DNA of 56,044 nt, taken from NCBI GenBank assembly GCA_028289405.1, contig JANQPP010000039.1, forward strand, positions 1 through 56,044, in the 5' to 3' direction. This DNA comes from Pirellulales bacterium (GTDB lineage: Bacteria > Planctomycetota > Planctomycetia > Pirellulales > JANQPP01). Below the pieces are notes generated by a model that saw only the letters and a program-made list of their open reading frames with translations, was not told the DNA's origin and searched no databases. Of this stretch, positions 1-8,599 are shown piece by piece (position 1 is the first letter of the stretch; each line of letters begins with the position of its first letter). Both the position numbers and the translations under genes were made by a program.

Positions 1-246
1 AACAAAGAACGCCGTCTCTCCAAGGAGTTCACGCGAGAGAGTCTGCCGCGATCCAGACTTTTTTGACTTCACCATGTTCGATCTCCGTGAATGGGGCCAA
101 CAAATGCCGCAGTTTACAGAGATCGGCTGGTGACCAAGCATGGTAACTTTATGTGCCACAAGAGAGCCGGCATTGGCAAGCAGATTTGCGGCCAATAATG
201 CAGCAATCTGCTGCATATTTTCTGCAACGGCTTGTTGCACAATCAT
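1..246 (-). CDS. Possible partial CDS running off the left edge
   Basis: Read leftward, a frame stays open from an ATG at 246 to the window edge (82 codons). A second in-frame ATG at 75 has a GGAG motif seven bases upstream and is the better start by ribosome-binding site; from there only 25 residues are visible (MVKSKKSGSR...). The part between the two ATGs is Ala/Leu-rich. I recognise no family, and an 82-codon open frame can occur by chance in GC-rich DNA. If real, it belongs to the element that carries the serine recombinase. Confidence 0.25.
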   Translation of the reverse strand, partial: MIVQQAVAENMQQIAALLAANLLANAGSLVAHKVTMLGHQPISVNCGICWPHSRRSNMVKSKKSGSRQTLSRELLGETAFFV

Positions 247-268
247 CGTCAGGAATCTGATTCGGTGA

Positions 269-348
269 GTTGCTTCCTTCCCTTCATCGTATGGCCTCAC
301 CCCCGGGCGAAGCGAATGGGCCGTATGATGAAGGGAAGGAAAAGCAAC
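269..348. repeat. Long imperfect inverted repeat (hairpin)
   Basis: The left arm at 269-296 (GTTGCTTCCTTCCCTTCATC...) is matched by its reverse complement at 319-348, with a two-base bulge and one or two mismatches. About 22 bases, rich in C and G, separate the arms. The stem is near 28 bp, far longer than an ordinary intrinsic terminator, and no T-run follows. It lies about 210 bp upstream of the recombinase start. It could be a structured RNA, a recombinase or replication-related site, or a small mobile repeat; sequence alone does not decide. Confidence 0.6.
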
Positions 349-559
349 GGCGCGTCAGAGTGAACGCTTCCACTAGGCAGGACTCCGCCCAAAGCCGAGT
401 TGCTTTCTTTAGCAGATTCGGTGGCCTCAACCGAAAAATCGCGGCGAAGCCGTCCTTGATTCTTGCTGTTGGCTTACCCCGGACGTTGACGCTGCATTAA
501 ATCATCGAAATACTGCTTTATTAAGGCGGTTCCGGTTAGATGTTTTGCGGAGCGTTAGC
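349..559. other. Region upstream of the recombinase, no gene seen
   Basis: No convincing gene was found on either strand. A 76-codon open frame crosses the hairpin on the plus strand, but it has no recognisable content and its start lies inside the left hairpin arm. The stretch probably holds the recombinase promoter; no clear -35/-10 pair stands out. Confidence 0.4.
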
Positions 560-2044
560 ATGACGAAGCAGTACGTGGCCCTAGCGAGAGTTTCTTCGCG
601 TGAGCAGGAGCGAGAAGGTTTTTCGTTGCAGGTTCAAGAGGAGGCGCTTGAACGCTACGCCGAGCAAAACGGTGGCGAGATCATCAAGCTGTTTCGGATT
701 GCAGAGACAGCAACGAAACCGGATGAACGCCGGACATTCAAAGAGCTGCTCAAATATGCCAAACAGCATTCCGAAAAAGTGAGCGGCGTGCTGTTCTTCA
801 AGGTGGACCGAGCTGCCCGAAATCTGTTCGACTACGTTGAGCTTGAGCGGCTTGAGCGAGACTACGGAATCAACGTGATCTACGTCATTCAGCCAACGGA
901 AAACACACCAGCGGGCCGGATGATGCGGCGAACGCTGGCAAACATGGCGAGTTTCTACACTGAGCAGCAATCGCTTGATGTGCGAGACGGTCTTCTCCGT
1001 CGAGTCCAGTCTGGACTCTTCGTCGGGAAAGCTCCCTATGGATACCTGAATGTACGGCGGGCCGGTCGAAGCCTGGTTGAGATAGATGAGCCGACCGCTG
1101 CGGTGGTCAGACGCATTTTCGAGCTGTACGCCCATCACGGCCACACGATTGATTCGCTGATAACCCAACTCAAAGACGAAGGCTTCAGCTACCGCCCATC
1201 ACAAGCTCGCTTTTCTCGGAGCAAGGTTCACGCGATCCTGACCGACCGTGCTTACATCGGCGAAGTCAGCTATCACGGGCAATGGTATCCCGGTATTCAC
1301 CCTCCCCTCGTCGATCGAGCGAAGTTCGACCGGGTTCAATCGCTGCTCGGCGGAATCAAGTATCAGTCGCACGGCTTGTTGTACGCGAGCGGGCTAATCA
1401 AATGCAGCCACTGTGGCGGCTGGATTACTGGCGAATTGAAGACGAAAAGCGGGCCGCGACAATACAGCTATTACCGCTGCACAAAATACTCCCAGAAAGG
1501 TCATCCAAGGACTCGCGTTCGCGGCGAGGTTATCGACCAGCAGGTGCTCCAAATCTTCGATGCAATTCGCATTGACGATGACGATGTTCGCGACTGGTTC
1601 CTGCGAATAATCCAAACCAAGAATCGCGACAACCAAGTTGCCAGCCGCAAGCACGTGAGCGAGCTTCATCGGCAGATCAGTTCGCTTCAAAGTCAGCAAG
1701 ACGAGTTGCTGAATCTTCGCATCTTGAAAGAGATCGACGAATCAACATTCGCGCGAAAGAACACCGAGCTACGCGACCGCATTGCGAAGCTCAATTTGGA
1801 GGCCGAATCGACTGACAGAGTGAAGCAAGAGCACAGCGATATAGCGGTGAGAGCATTTGAACTTTCGCAAACCCTTCGTGAGACATGGGTTAGCGCTGAC
1901 AATGCTGCAAAACGGCGATTGCTCGAAATCGTCTGTTTGAACTACGAACTCGATGACGTAAGTCTAGTCGTAGAAATGAGAAAGCCCTTCGACGTTTTGG
2001 CCGAAGGGCTTCAAATGGACGAAAGTCGGGGCGAAAGGATTTGA
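560..2044 (+). CDS. Large serine recombinase (resolvase/invertase family)
   Basis: A 494-residue site-specific recombinase. The N-terminal resolvase domain (about 1-145) opens with YVALARVSSREQ, in which Ser12 is the expected nucleophile; KVDRAARN matches the arginine-containing helix of the family. A Recombinase domain follows (about 155-260, APYGYL), then a zinc-ribbon with CSHC near residue 281 and YYRC about 30 residues later, then a coiled-coil C-terminus. The ATG at 560 is preferred over a TTG 15 bases upstream because family proteins begin just before the ARVSS strand. The last codons lie in the 3' half of a tRNA-Pro gene on the opposite strand, so the stop codon is supplied by the tRNA T-loop. 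The family integrates or excises mobile elements; the rest of the element presumably lies left of the window. Confidence 0.93.
   Translation: MTKQYVALARVSSREQEREGFSLQVQEEALERYAEQNGGEIIKLFRIAETATKPDERRTFKELLKYAKQHSEKVSGVLFFKVDRAARNLFDYVELERLERDYGINVIYVIQPTENTPAGRMMRRTLANMASFYTEQQSLDVRDGLLRRVQSGLFVGKAPYGYLNVRRAGRSLVEIDEPTAAVVRRIFELYAHHGHTIDSLITQLKDEGFSYRPSQARFSRSKVHAILTDRAYIGEVSYHGQWYPGIHPPLVDRAKFDRVQSLLGGIKYQSHGLLYASGLIKCSHCGGWITGELKTKSGPRQYSYYRCTKYSQKGHPRTRVRGEVIDQQVLQIFDAIRIDDDDVRDWFLRIIQTKNRDNQVASRKHVSELHRQISSLQSQQDELLNLRILKEIDESTFARKNTELRDRIAKLNLEAESTDRVKQEHSDIAVRAFELSQTLRETWVSADNAAKRRLLEIVCLNYELDDVSLVVEMRKPFDVLAEGLQMDESRGERI
1982..2012. terminator. Hairpin at the 3' end of the recombinase gene
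   Basis: A perfect 10-bp inverted repeat, AAGCCCTTCG at 1982-1991 and its complement at 2003-2012, with an 11-base loop. It lies inside the last codons of the recombinase and 14 bases before the tRNA fragment. The right arm ends in TT but no long T-run follows. It may terminate transcription in either direction or be part of the attachment site. Confidence 0.45.
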
Positions 2045-2072
2045 ACCTCCGACCTCTGCGTCCCGAACGCAG
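2026..2072 (-). pseudogene. 3' half of a tRNA-Pro(CGG) gene, likely attachment site
   Basis: Read on the minus strand, this holds an anticodon stem CTGCG/CGCAG with the loop TTCGGGA (anticodon CGG, proline), a variable stretch, a T-arm with the loop TTCAAAT, and the 3' acceptor strand CGCCCCG plus discriminator A. No CCA is encoded. The 5' half (acceptor 5' strand and D-arm) is missing: the bases to the right form only a small AGCC/GGCT hairpin. Partial tRNA 3' halves beside recombinase genes are typical footprints of integration. The 3' side of the fragment faces the recombinase, as in an attP-type copy. Confidence 0.75.
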
Positions 2073-2268
2073 GAGCCTTTCGGCTTCCAAAGATCGAATG
2101 GCATACCAATTCATCCGGTTTGCCGGAACGGTGACCTCGATTTCCATCAAACGGTCTCTGGCCAAATCGTAATCGGCTGGCGAGTTTTCCGCGGCGTGTA
2201 TCTCGTGCCACCGGAATTTTCTCGCAAGGCATTTTCCGTTTGGCGGATGAATCCCTTACACTACCGGC

Positions 2269-3762
2269 ATGCATATCCAACCACGGCGCGAAGCGCTCAA
2301 GAATTTGGCGGCAATCGGGATGGGCACGTTGTGCGGCGATGTGTCCCGCGCATTCGCCGTCGATGTTCTTTGGTCCAGCGATGTCATTCTCCGCGAAAAT
2401 GCCCAACCCGGGACGCGGGAGTGGATGCTCGACAAACCGCGGATCGCCGCGGAGACGAAATACCGCTGCCCCTGGATCGAAGGCTATTGTTCCCACGCGA
2501 GCATCGAGGCGGGGGAGACGATTTCATTTCACGTCAGTTGCAACCCGGCCTCGCCGTTTACGATTGATCTCTACCGCCTGGGCTACTATGGCGGAGCGGG
2601 CGGGCGGCACGTGAAGAGCCTCGGGCCGTTCCCGGGGAAGACGCAAGCCGATCCGGACATCGGCGAGAAACGCGTGCGTGTTTGCGAGTGGGATGCCTGT
2701 ACTGAAATTCGCATTCCGCCAGATTGGGTGAGCGGAGTGTACATCGGCAAGTTGACGGCCGAACGGGACGGCACGCAGAGCTACGTGATTTTTATTGTTC
2801 GCGATCAGCGGCAGGCGGACTTCATCTTTCAATGCAGCGACAACACGTGGCAAGCTTACAATCGCTGGCCGTCGCAGTTCTCGCTGTACGACAACGGTGA
2901 ACACCCCTGGTACTGGGGGGGCGGAGTCCTCGTCAGCTATCAGCGCCCCTATGGCAAGTATTGCCAAATTTTGGACGCGCCGCTCTCCACGGGATCGGGA
3001 GAGTTCTTTTTGTGGGAATTCCCCTTCGCGTATTGGATGGAATCGCAGGGATACGATGTGACCTACATTTCCAATCTCGACACGCATCGAAATCCCCAGG
3101 GGCTCACGCGGGCCAAAGGCTTTCTCAGCGTGGGACATGACGAGTATTGGACCATCGAGATGTTTCACCACGTGAAATCCGCCATTCAGGCGGGGGTCAA
3201 CGTGGCGTTCTTTTCTGGAAACGCGGTCTGCGGACGGATTGCTTGGCATGAAGGCCAGCGGGCGTTCGAGCGCGTCGGCGTCTTCGGCCCGCCCGGCGGC
3301 ACGCGCGAATTCGAGCAGATGAAATCGCTGGAACATCGCCGTCCCTACGCGAACGAGCTGATCGGTGCCCACAGCACGGGACCGGTGACTGGTGGCGCGG
3401 ATTGGATCTGCACCCGCCCCGACCACTGGATCTATGCAGAAACGGGGATGAAGAAGGGAGATCGCATTCCAGGTCTGATTGGCTGGGAATATCACGGAGA
3501 TCCCGCGAAGCTGCCCGGCCTGGAAATTGTCGCCACGGGTCCGACGCAGAGCGCGCCGGGGCAGCCGAACGGCGGCACCTACACGGCGACGGTCTACCCG
3601 GGACCCCAGGGCAATTTCGTCTTCAATGCCGCGACCTGCTGGTGGGCCGATGGGCTCAGCAGTCCGCCCGGCTATGTCCGCCCGAAAGCTTACGTGGAAC
3701 CCCAAGGCCCCGATCCGCGCGTGCAACAGATCACGCAAAACGTTTTGCAACGAATGCTGTGA
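2269..3762 (+). CDS. Tat-exported N,N-dimethylformamidase large-subunit-like protein
   Basis: A 497-residue protein. The N-terminus has a twin-arginine-like signal (RREALKNLAAIGMG) ending near residue 30. The body matches the C-terminal region of N,N-dimethylformamidase beta subunit-like proteins: an immunoglobulin-like part with YRLGYYGG, then SDNTWQAYNRWP, a GYDVTYISNLD segment, and SVGHDEYW, a conserved stretch of the catalytic-like domain. Characterised DMFases hydrolyse dimethylformamide with a mononuclear iron centre; most distant homologues have no known substrate, so a hydrolase acting on an amide outside the cytoplasm is inference. The start is the ATG at 2269 just before the Tat signal. 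The gene stands alone and converges on the LRR gene. Confidence 0.85.
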   Translation: MHIQPRREALKNLAAIGMGTLCGDVSRAFAVDVLWSSDVILRENAQPGTREWMLDKPRIAAETKYRCPWIEGYCSHASIEAGETISFHVSCNPASPFTIDLYRLGYYGGAGGRHVKSLGPFPGKTQADPDIGEKRVRVCEWDACTEIRIPPDWVSGVYIGKLTAERDGTQSYVIFIVRDQRQADFIFQCSDNTWQAYNRWPSQFSLYDNGEHPWYWGGGVLVSYQRPYGKYCQILDAPLSTGSGEFFLWEFPFAYWMESQGYDVTYISNLDTHRNPQGLTRAKGFLSVGHDEYWTIEMFHHVKSAIQAGVNVAFFSGNAVCGRIAWHEGQRAFERVGVFGPPGGTREFEQMKSLEHRRPYANELIGAHSTGPVTGGADWICTRPDHWIYAETGMKKGDRIPGLIGWEYHGDPAKLPGLEIVATGPTQSAPGQPNGGTYTATVYPGPQGNFVFNAATCWWADGLSSPPGYVRPKAYVEPQGPDPRVQQITQNVLQRML

Positions 3763-3831
3763 TCAGACGCCGCCCGCAAGCGTTCAGCATCGCCGGACCG
3801 AAGCCGCCGGGTATGTTGATTTCGCGGCCAT

Positions 3832-4623
3832 TCAGGGGCGAATCCGACAGTTGGGCAAATTGTCGCGCAGCGTTTGCATTCCTTCGGCGGAAATGTTTCC
3901 ACGGGGCAGATGCAAATCCTGTAGTGCCCGCATCTTCGACAACAGGGGAATGCAATCATCGGTGAGCGGAATATTGAACAGAATCAAATGAGTTAACTTT
4001 TCGGTACCACGAATATGCTCAAGAACGTGTCCCGACAAGGTCGGAATATTTGATAGATCGAGATATTTTAGCTTCTTGAAGTTCGAGAGCACGGCCAGGT
4101 GTTCATCCTGGACGGTGACCGTGCTTTGGGCGCTGAGGTCCAGTAGTTCCAATTCGGTCAACGGACGTAGATGCTCGAATCCCGGGCCCTCGATGCGGTG
4201 GCTGGGGATGGTGAGTAATGTGAGCCGGGTGAGGGGGGCAAGATTGGCCAGCCCTTCGTCCGTGACATAGCCGGTCGCCGCGTAGAGTTTTCGTAGCCGG
4301 GGAAAGTGGCGGAGTTGCTCAAAGTCTTCGTCCGTCGCCAAACGGCCGTTGAGATCGACCAGCCACACACTGTGCAGCGCATCCATTCCGGCCAGCTTGA
4401 TCAGCCAGGAGGGATAAGGTGATTCCGCGCCGCGGATCAGATCGCCCGAGGAGTCGAAGGTAAAGTCGTAGCGCACCTTGCCGCCCCGGGCGAGAATATG
4501 TTCCACAGCCGCCTTTTGTTCTTTCGCCGCATTCCGCTGGTAACCCAGCCAGACGGCTAGCAGGCCGACGCAGATCAGAAACGTCCGCAGCGAGTAGCGA
4601 AGGATTTTACGGCCAGGCTTCAT
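3832..4623 (-). CDS. Membrane-anchored leucine-rich-repeat protein
   Basis: A 263-residue protein. RYSLRTFLICVGLLAVWLGY near the start is a signal-anchor of a kind common in planctomycete LRR proteins. A charged linker follows, then from about residue 85 to the end come leucine-rich repeats of 23-25 residues, for example FEQLRHFPRLRKLYA, FEHLRPLTELELLDLS and FKKLKYLDLSNI. The repeats probably bind protein; the partner is unknown. Translation ends 33 bases before the start-side gap of the DUF1559 gene region, and both genes run leftward, so read-through from the DUF1559 gene is possible. Confidence 0.82.
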   Translation of the reverse strand: MKPGRKILRYSLRTFLICVGLLAVWLGYQRNAAKEQKAAVEHILARGGKVRYDFTFDSSGDLIRGAESPYPSWLIKLAGMDALHSVWLVDLNGRLATDEDFEQLRHFPRLRKLYAATGYVTDEGLANLAPLTRLTLLTIPSHRIEGPGFEHLRPLTELELLDLSAQSTVTVQDEHLAVLSNFKKLKYLDLSNIPTLSGHVLEHIRGTEKLTHLILFNIPLTDDCIPLLSKMRALQDLHLPRGNISAEGMQTLRDNLPNCRIRP

Positions 4624-4656
4624 CGTGGATCAATTGCTCGGCATGTACGTCGTCAA

Positions 4657-5631
4657 CTACGGCATCTCATGCACAATCTCTCCGTCGAGCATGCCGGCCA
4701 AGGAACGGAATGTAAACGGGTTGATCTCGGTGGATAGCGGACGCACCGAACCGTCCGCCAGACCAAAATGGACTACGCCGTGATGGACACTACTAAATCT
4801 CAAGTAGAGCCGTAAATTCCGAGGGCCACTTCCGTTTGATAAAGCGCCAGAACCCATCCAGGTATGTACCGTCCGGACATAGCGATCCGCGATTGGCCAT
4901 TCGCGTCCCACCGACTCTCCAAATAGCAACGTTTGGCTCGTGCCGTCCACGATATCGGCGAAGCGATTTCGGGATCGATTCGTGAACACGCCCTGCCAAA
5001 GGTCGCTCTTGGCACCGGTTTTGCCGAGTTGGCCGGTGCATCCCACATAGTCGGTCCGGCCAAGCAGCATCGGCTCCTGCTCATAGATGTCCGTGTTGAC
5101 GATCTCGTGTTCGTAGACGGACCCCCATTGTTTCTTGTGGTCATAGTGGGCCTGCAAGGCCACATAGGCGAAATCGGCGGTACGATGAGCATCACTGGAG
5201 GGGCACAACAACGAGGGGATCCGCGCGGTCGCGATCTCCAGAATGTCCGGGCTTTTGAACCAAGAGCTGCCGATATTCCGAGCGTCAAGGTCGAGGATGC
5301 GTGCGTCCCGAGTCATGATTTCATCGAAGATATTTTGCTGCTCCAGATGCGGCAGCAGGTAGGGGAGCGAGCCGGCCCAGCTATAGGTTTCTTCGAATCC
5401 GTCGTAGAGCACTTCATCGTAGGCGCCGCCCAGATACCCGGGGGGTAGGCGGCCGTGCAACTCGTGAAACGCGTGCGCGGCGATGCCGAGCTGTTTGAGA
5501 TTGTTCTTGCATTGCAACCGCCGGGCGGTCTCCCGGGCGGAGGACAGAGCGGGCAACAGCAGCGCGATCAGCAAACCGATCACACCGACGACCACGAGCA
5601 GCTCGACTAACGTGAAACCGCGTCGCCGCAT
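4657..5631 (-). CDS. DUF1559 prepilin-like protein with H-X9-DG tail
   Basis: A 324-residue protein. It begins with a type IV prepilin signal: [12 protein letters not shown], cleaved after Gly with Phe as new N-terminus, followed by a hydrophobic helix VGVIGLLIALLLPALSS. The DUF1559 domain follows, with CKNNLKQLGIAAHAFH and, near the C-terminus, HHGVVHFGLADG, the H-X9-DG motif of this planctomycete family. Start: the ATG at 5631 has GGGGAG just upstream; a longer frame to 5673 would put 14 residues before the prepilin signal. The family is greatly expanded in planctomycetes and thought to form pseudopilin-like surface structures. A second member lies at 52156-53145. Confidence 0.92.
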   Translation of the reverse strand: MRRRGFTLVELLVVVGVIGLLIALLLPALSSARETARRLQCKNNLKQLGIAAHAFHELHGRLPPGYLGGAYDEVLYDGFEETYSWAGSLPYLLPHLEQQNIFDEIMTRDARILDLDARNIGSSWFKSPDILEIATARIPSLLCPSSDAHRTADFAYVALQAHYDHKKQWGSVYEHEIVNTDIYEQEPMLLGRTDYVGCTGQLGKTGAKSDLWQGVFTNRSRNRFADIVDGTSQTLLFGESVGREWPIADRYVRTVHTWMGSGALSNGSGPRNLRLYLRFSSVHHGVVHFGLADGSVRPLSTEINPFTFRSLAGMLDGEIVHEMP

Positions 5632-5806
5632 GATGCTCCCCTTTCCGTGGTAGTGCGCCCCTGGATCAGACATTGTGGCAAACCAAGGCCCTCAAGACAA
5701 ATGTTTCCGGAAATTGTTGGCACACCGCCGCCTCGCCACGTGCTTTCGCGTCGCTACAATGGGCGGCACGGCGGTGGAGATGGTGACGATGCGGAGGGAG
5801 TAGCGG

Positions 5807-6298
5807 ATGGCCAATGTGGAAATCGAACCGTGGCGAAGGCCAGGCTGGGCGGAGCATACGCAAATTTTGCTCGGCTCCTTCCGGCATTGGCTGGGGCGCG
5901 ATCTCCTGCCGCGTACCGGGAGCGCGGAGGAGCAAGCACGGACACTGTTCGAAGCACCCTTCGTCGTGGTCTCGCATGGCACGCAGGCGGATCCCATCTT
6001 GAACTACGGCAATCGAACGGCGCTGGAACTGTGGGAAATGGATTTGGAGACACTGCTCCAGACGCCTTCGCGTCTCACTGCCGAACCGCTGTACCGCGAC
6101 GAACGGGCCCGGCTGCTAGCCCGCACTGCCGAACAAGGCTTCGTCGATGACTATCAGGGGATCCGCGTGAGCCGCACGGGCCGCCGGTTCCGCATCGAGC
6201 GGGCCATCGTGTGGAATCTGCGAGACGAAGTGGGATCGCGTGTCGGCCAGGCGGCGACGTTTTCCGACTGGATCGAATTGCCCGAAAGGACACCGTGA
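5807..6298 (+). CDS. MEKHLA domain protein
   Basis: A 163-residue cytoplasmic protein made up almost entirely of a MEKHLA domain: FEAPFVVVSHGTQADPILNY..NRTALELWEMD, then the conserved PSRLTAEPLYRDERARLL, and VSRTGRRFRIERAIVWNL. MEKHLA is PAS-like and is found alone in many bacteria and cyanobacteria; its ligand is unknown. An upstream GGAGGG about eight bases before the ATG supports the start. Divergent from the DUF1559 gene. Function cannot be stated beyond the fold. Confidence 0.88.
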   Translation: MANVEIEPWRRPGWAEHTQILLGSFRHWLGRDLLPRTGSAEEQARTLFEAPFVVVSHGTQADPILNYGNRTALELWEMDLETLLQTPSRLTAEPLYRDERARLLARTAEQGFVDDYQGIRVSRTGRRFRIERAIVWNLRDEVGSRVGQAATFSDWIELPERTP

Positions 6299-6402
6299 TT
6301 CGTCGAAACTCCCAAGAAAGTATGCCGCTAGGCGAATTTATAACGTGCTATAGAATGACGGTCGGATTCAATTTCTTTACGACCACATGACAAGGAGGCG
6401 AG

Positions 6403-6726
6403 ATGCTCATCACGACGACGAACACACTCGATGGCAGGCAGATCACGTCCTATCTGGGATTGGTCAGCGGCGAGGCAATCCTGGGGGCGAATATCTTCAA
6501 GGACTTCTTCGCCGGCATCCGGGACATCGTGGGCGGGCGGTCCGCCGCCTATGAAAAAGAACTCCGCAAGGCGAAAGACATCGCGATACAAGAAATGACG
6601 GAGATGGCGCAATCCATGGGAGCCAACGCCGTGATCGGCGTGGATTTGGATTACGAAACCATCGGCGGCAACGGAACCAGCATGCTGATGGTTAGCGCCA
6701 GCGGCACGGCGGTGGTCACGCAATAG
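6403..6726 (+). CDS. YbjQ/UPF0145 family protein
   Basis: A 107-residue protein that fits the YbjQ (UPF0145, putative heavy-metal-binding) family over its full length: [20 protein letters not shown] at the N-terminus, the middle segment [18 protein letters not shown], and [16 protein letters not shown] near the end. The family is small, probably oligomeric, and without a firm function. AAGGAGG five bases before the ATG is one of the best ribosome-binding sites in the window. The gene lies 24 bases before a Gfo/Idh/MocA gene and may be co-transcribed with it. Confidence 0.92.
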   Translation: MLITTTNTLDGRQITSYLGLVSGEAILGANIFKDFFAGIRDIVGGRSAAYEKELRKAKDIAIQEMTEMAQSMGANAVIGVDLDYETIGGNGTSMLMVSASGTAVVTQ

Positions 6727-6750
6727 ACGGCCTATCCCAGGAGCGGTCGC

Positions 6751-7839
6751 ATGACGATGAACACGGTTCGCGTCGGTCTGGTCGGCTCGGGGTTTATCTC
6801 CTCGATCCATGCCCGAGCGCTGCGGAATTGCCCCCGAGCAGAACTGTGCGTGGTGGCTTCTCCTTCGCCGGGGAATGCGGCGAAGTTCGCCGCGACATTC
6901 GAGATTCCCCGACACTTCACCGACTACCGGGAGATGCTTGAACTGCCGGAGTTGGATCTTATCGTGATCGGCGCGCCGAACGACACGCACTGCGAGATCA
7001 CGCTGGCCGCCGCCCAGGCCGGGAAGCACGTCGTGGTGGAAAAGCCCCTTTGTATGAGTCTGGCGGAAGCCGACCAGATGATCGACGCCTGTCGCACGGC
7101 GGGCGTCAAACTGATGTATGCCGAGGAGCTATGCTTCGCGCCGAAATACGTGCGGCTGAAACAACTGCTCGTCGAAGGCGCCCTGGGCCAGCCGACGCTT
7201 TTGAAACAGTCCGAGAAACATGACGGCCCGCATGCCCCGCATTTTTGGGACGTCGAACGGTCGGGCGGCGGCGTGACCATGGACATGGGCTGCCACGCCA
7301 TCGCTTTTTTCCGCTGGCTGCTCGATCGGGCGCCGCTGCGGTCGGTGTATGCCCAGATGGATACGCAAGTCCACACCGACAAAACCCGCGGCGACGACAA
7401 CGCGCTACTGATTCTGGAATTCGAGAACGGCGTCACGGCCTTGGCCGAGGAGAGCTGGACGAAACTGGGCGGCATGGATGACCGCGCGGAGATTCACGGC
7501 AGCCAGGGCGTGGCTTACGCGGATTTGCTGCATGGCAACGCCATCGAAACCTACAGCAATTCCGGCTACGGCTATGCCGTGGAAAAGGCGGGTTCGACGC
7601 GCGGCTGGTCGTTCACGATCTACGAAGAGGAATGGAACTACGGCTTCCCGCAAGAGATGCGGCACTTCGTGGACTGCGTGGCGGAGGACCGCCAGCCACT
7701 GGTGACCGGCGAGGATGGCCGGGCCGTGCTGGAAGCGATCTTCGCCGCGTATGCCTCCGCCGGCAGCGGGCAGAAAGTCGCGCTCCCCTTTGCCACTTCG
7801 GCTACGAAGCCGATCGATCTCTGGCGGCATTCCGATTGA
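6751..7839 (+). CDS. Gfo/Idh/MocA family oxidoreductase (cytoplasmic)
   Basis: A 362-residue NAD(P)-dependent dehydrogenase of the Gfo/Idh/MocA class, which oxidises or reduces sugars and cyclitols. The Rossmann start VRVGLVGSGFISSIHA is followed by IGAPNDTH and the family motif VVVEKPLCM, whose Lys contacts the cofactor and substrate. The C-terminal alpha/beta domain holds MDMGCHAIAFFRWLL, with the His used for catalysis in many members. No signal peptide. AGGAG eight bases upstream supports the start. The substrate cannot be read from the sequence. Confidence 0.92.
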   Translation: MTMNTVRVGLVGSGFISSIHARALRNCPRAELCVVASPSPGNAAKFAATFEIPRHFTDYREMLELPELDLIVIGAPNDTHCEITLAAAQAGKHVVVEKPLCMSLAEADQMIDACRTAGVKLMYAEELCFAPKYVRLKQLLVEGALGQPTLLKQSEKHDGPHAPHFWDVERSGGGVTMDMGCHAIAFFRWLLDRAPLRSVYAQMDTQVHTDKTRGDDNALLILEFENGVTALAEESWTKLGGMDDRAEIHGSQGVAYADLLHGNAIETYSNSGYGYAVEKAGSTRGWSFTIYEEEWNYGFPQEMRHFVDCVAEDRQPLVTGEDGRAVLEAIFAAYASAGSGQKVALPFATSATKPIDLWRHSD

Positions 7840-8035
7840 AGGGGCCTCACCGCCAGATGTGCGACGCACGCTCCTCTTCAACCAGCACACGCTGCCTCAT
7901 CGGACCCACCATTGTCGTTTTGTGTGGCGGGCGGTCGCTGCCTGCCGTACGATGCCCTTCGATGAAGCCTGGATACGATACGTGTGGGCACCCTTTCCGA
8001 TACGGCTGAAAAACCTTGATGAGGGTAGCGTTGCC

Positions 8036-8599
8036 ATGAATTCCACGATCAAACTTGGTGGACTGCTGATCGTCCTGGCGGCGATGATTTTCGCCTGGTC
8101 GTTTGTTCCGCTGTATCGAGGCGACCCGCTGGAACCGGTTTTCCGCGTACCGGGAGGTTTTCGAGCCCACACGGAAGAAGCAGGCCGGTACCATCTGTGG
8201 AACCACTACCTGACGTTTCATGAGGGGAAGCAGCTTGCCTTCAACCCCAAGTTTCCCGCTGACTGGCAAGTCAGCGTCCGGGACGCGGAGGGCAACCGTC
8301 TGGAGTTTGTTCGCGACGAATCCCCACTCTGGCGGATCGGCAATCACGCCAAGGCCAGCATCGGCTACATCGACGCGGAAGGAGCCAGTGAAATTCAGGT
8401 GATGGTGAACGGGGAACGAGGTGGAGACCGGGTGCTCTCCTTTTCGCAAGCCGACTTGAGGCAAGATCTGGTAACCGCCCTCGGCAGCTTCGGCATCGCG
8501 GCGGTACTTGCTCTGGTCGGACTGCTCACCGTGATTTGGGGCCTCTTCCGCCGCGCCCGTGTGCCACCTTTCGCAACTCTGGTGGAAAGTCCCACGTAA
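8036..8599 (+). CDS. Two-TM membrane protein of unknown function
   Basis: A 187-residue protein that I do not recognise. It has an N-terminal membrane helix (GGLLIVLAAMIFAWSFVPLY, about 8-27), an extracytoplasmic domain of about 115 residues that looks beta-rich, and a second helix near the C-terminus (FGIAAVLALVGLLTVIWGLF). A GAGGG about 13 bases before the ATG at 8036 and the position of the first helix decide the start over longer upstream frames that would begin inside the preceding gene. It may be a stalk-like surface protein. Confidence 0.72.
   Translation: MNSTIKLGGLLIVLAAMIFAWSFVPLYRGDPLEPVFRVPGGFRAHTEEAGRYHLWNHYLTFHEGKQLAFNPKFPADWQVSVRDAEGNRLEFVRDESPLWRIGNHAKASIGYIDAEGASEIQVMVNGERGGDRVLSFSQADLRQDLVTALGSFGIAAVLALVGLLTVIWGLFRRARVPPFATLVESPT

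Noticed and set aside
2026..2160. An intact tRNA-Pro gene
   Set aside because: No D-arm or 5' acceptor strand could be found to the right of the anticodon stem.
2524..3750. 408-codon minus-strand frame opposite the DMFase-like gene
   Set aside because: It mirrors the real gene, contains no known motif and reads as a GC-rich shadow.
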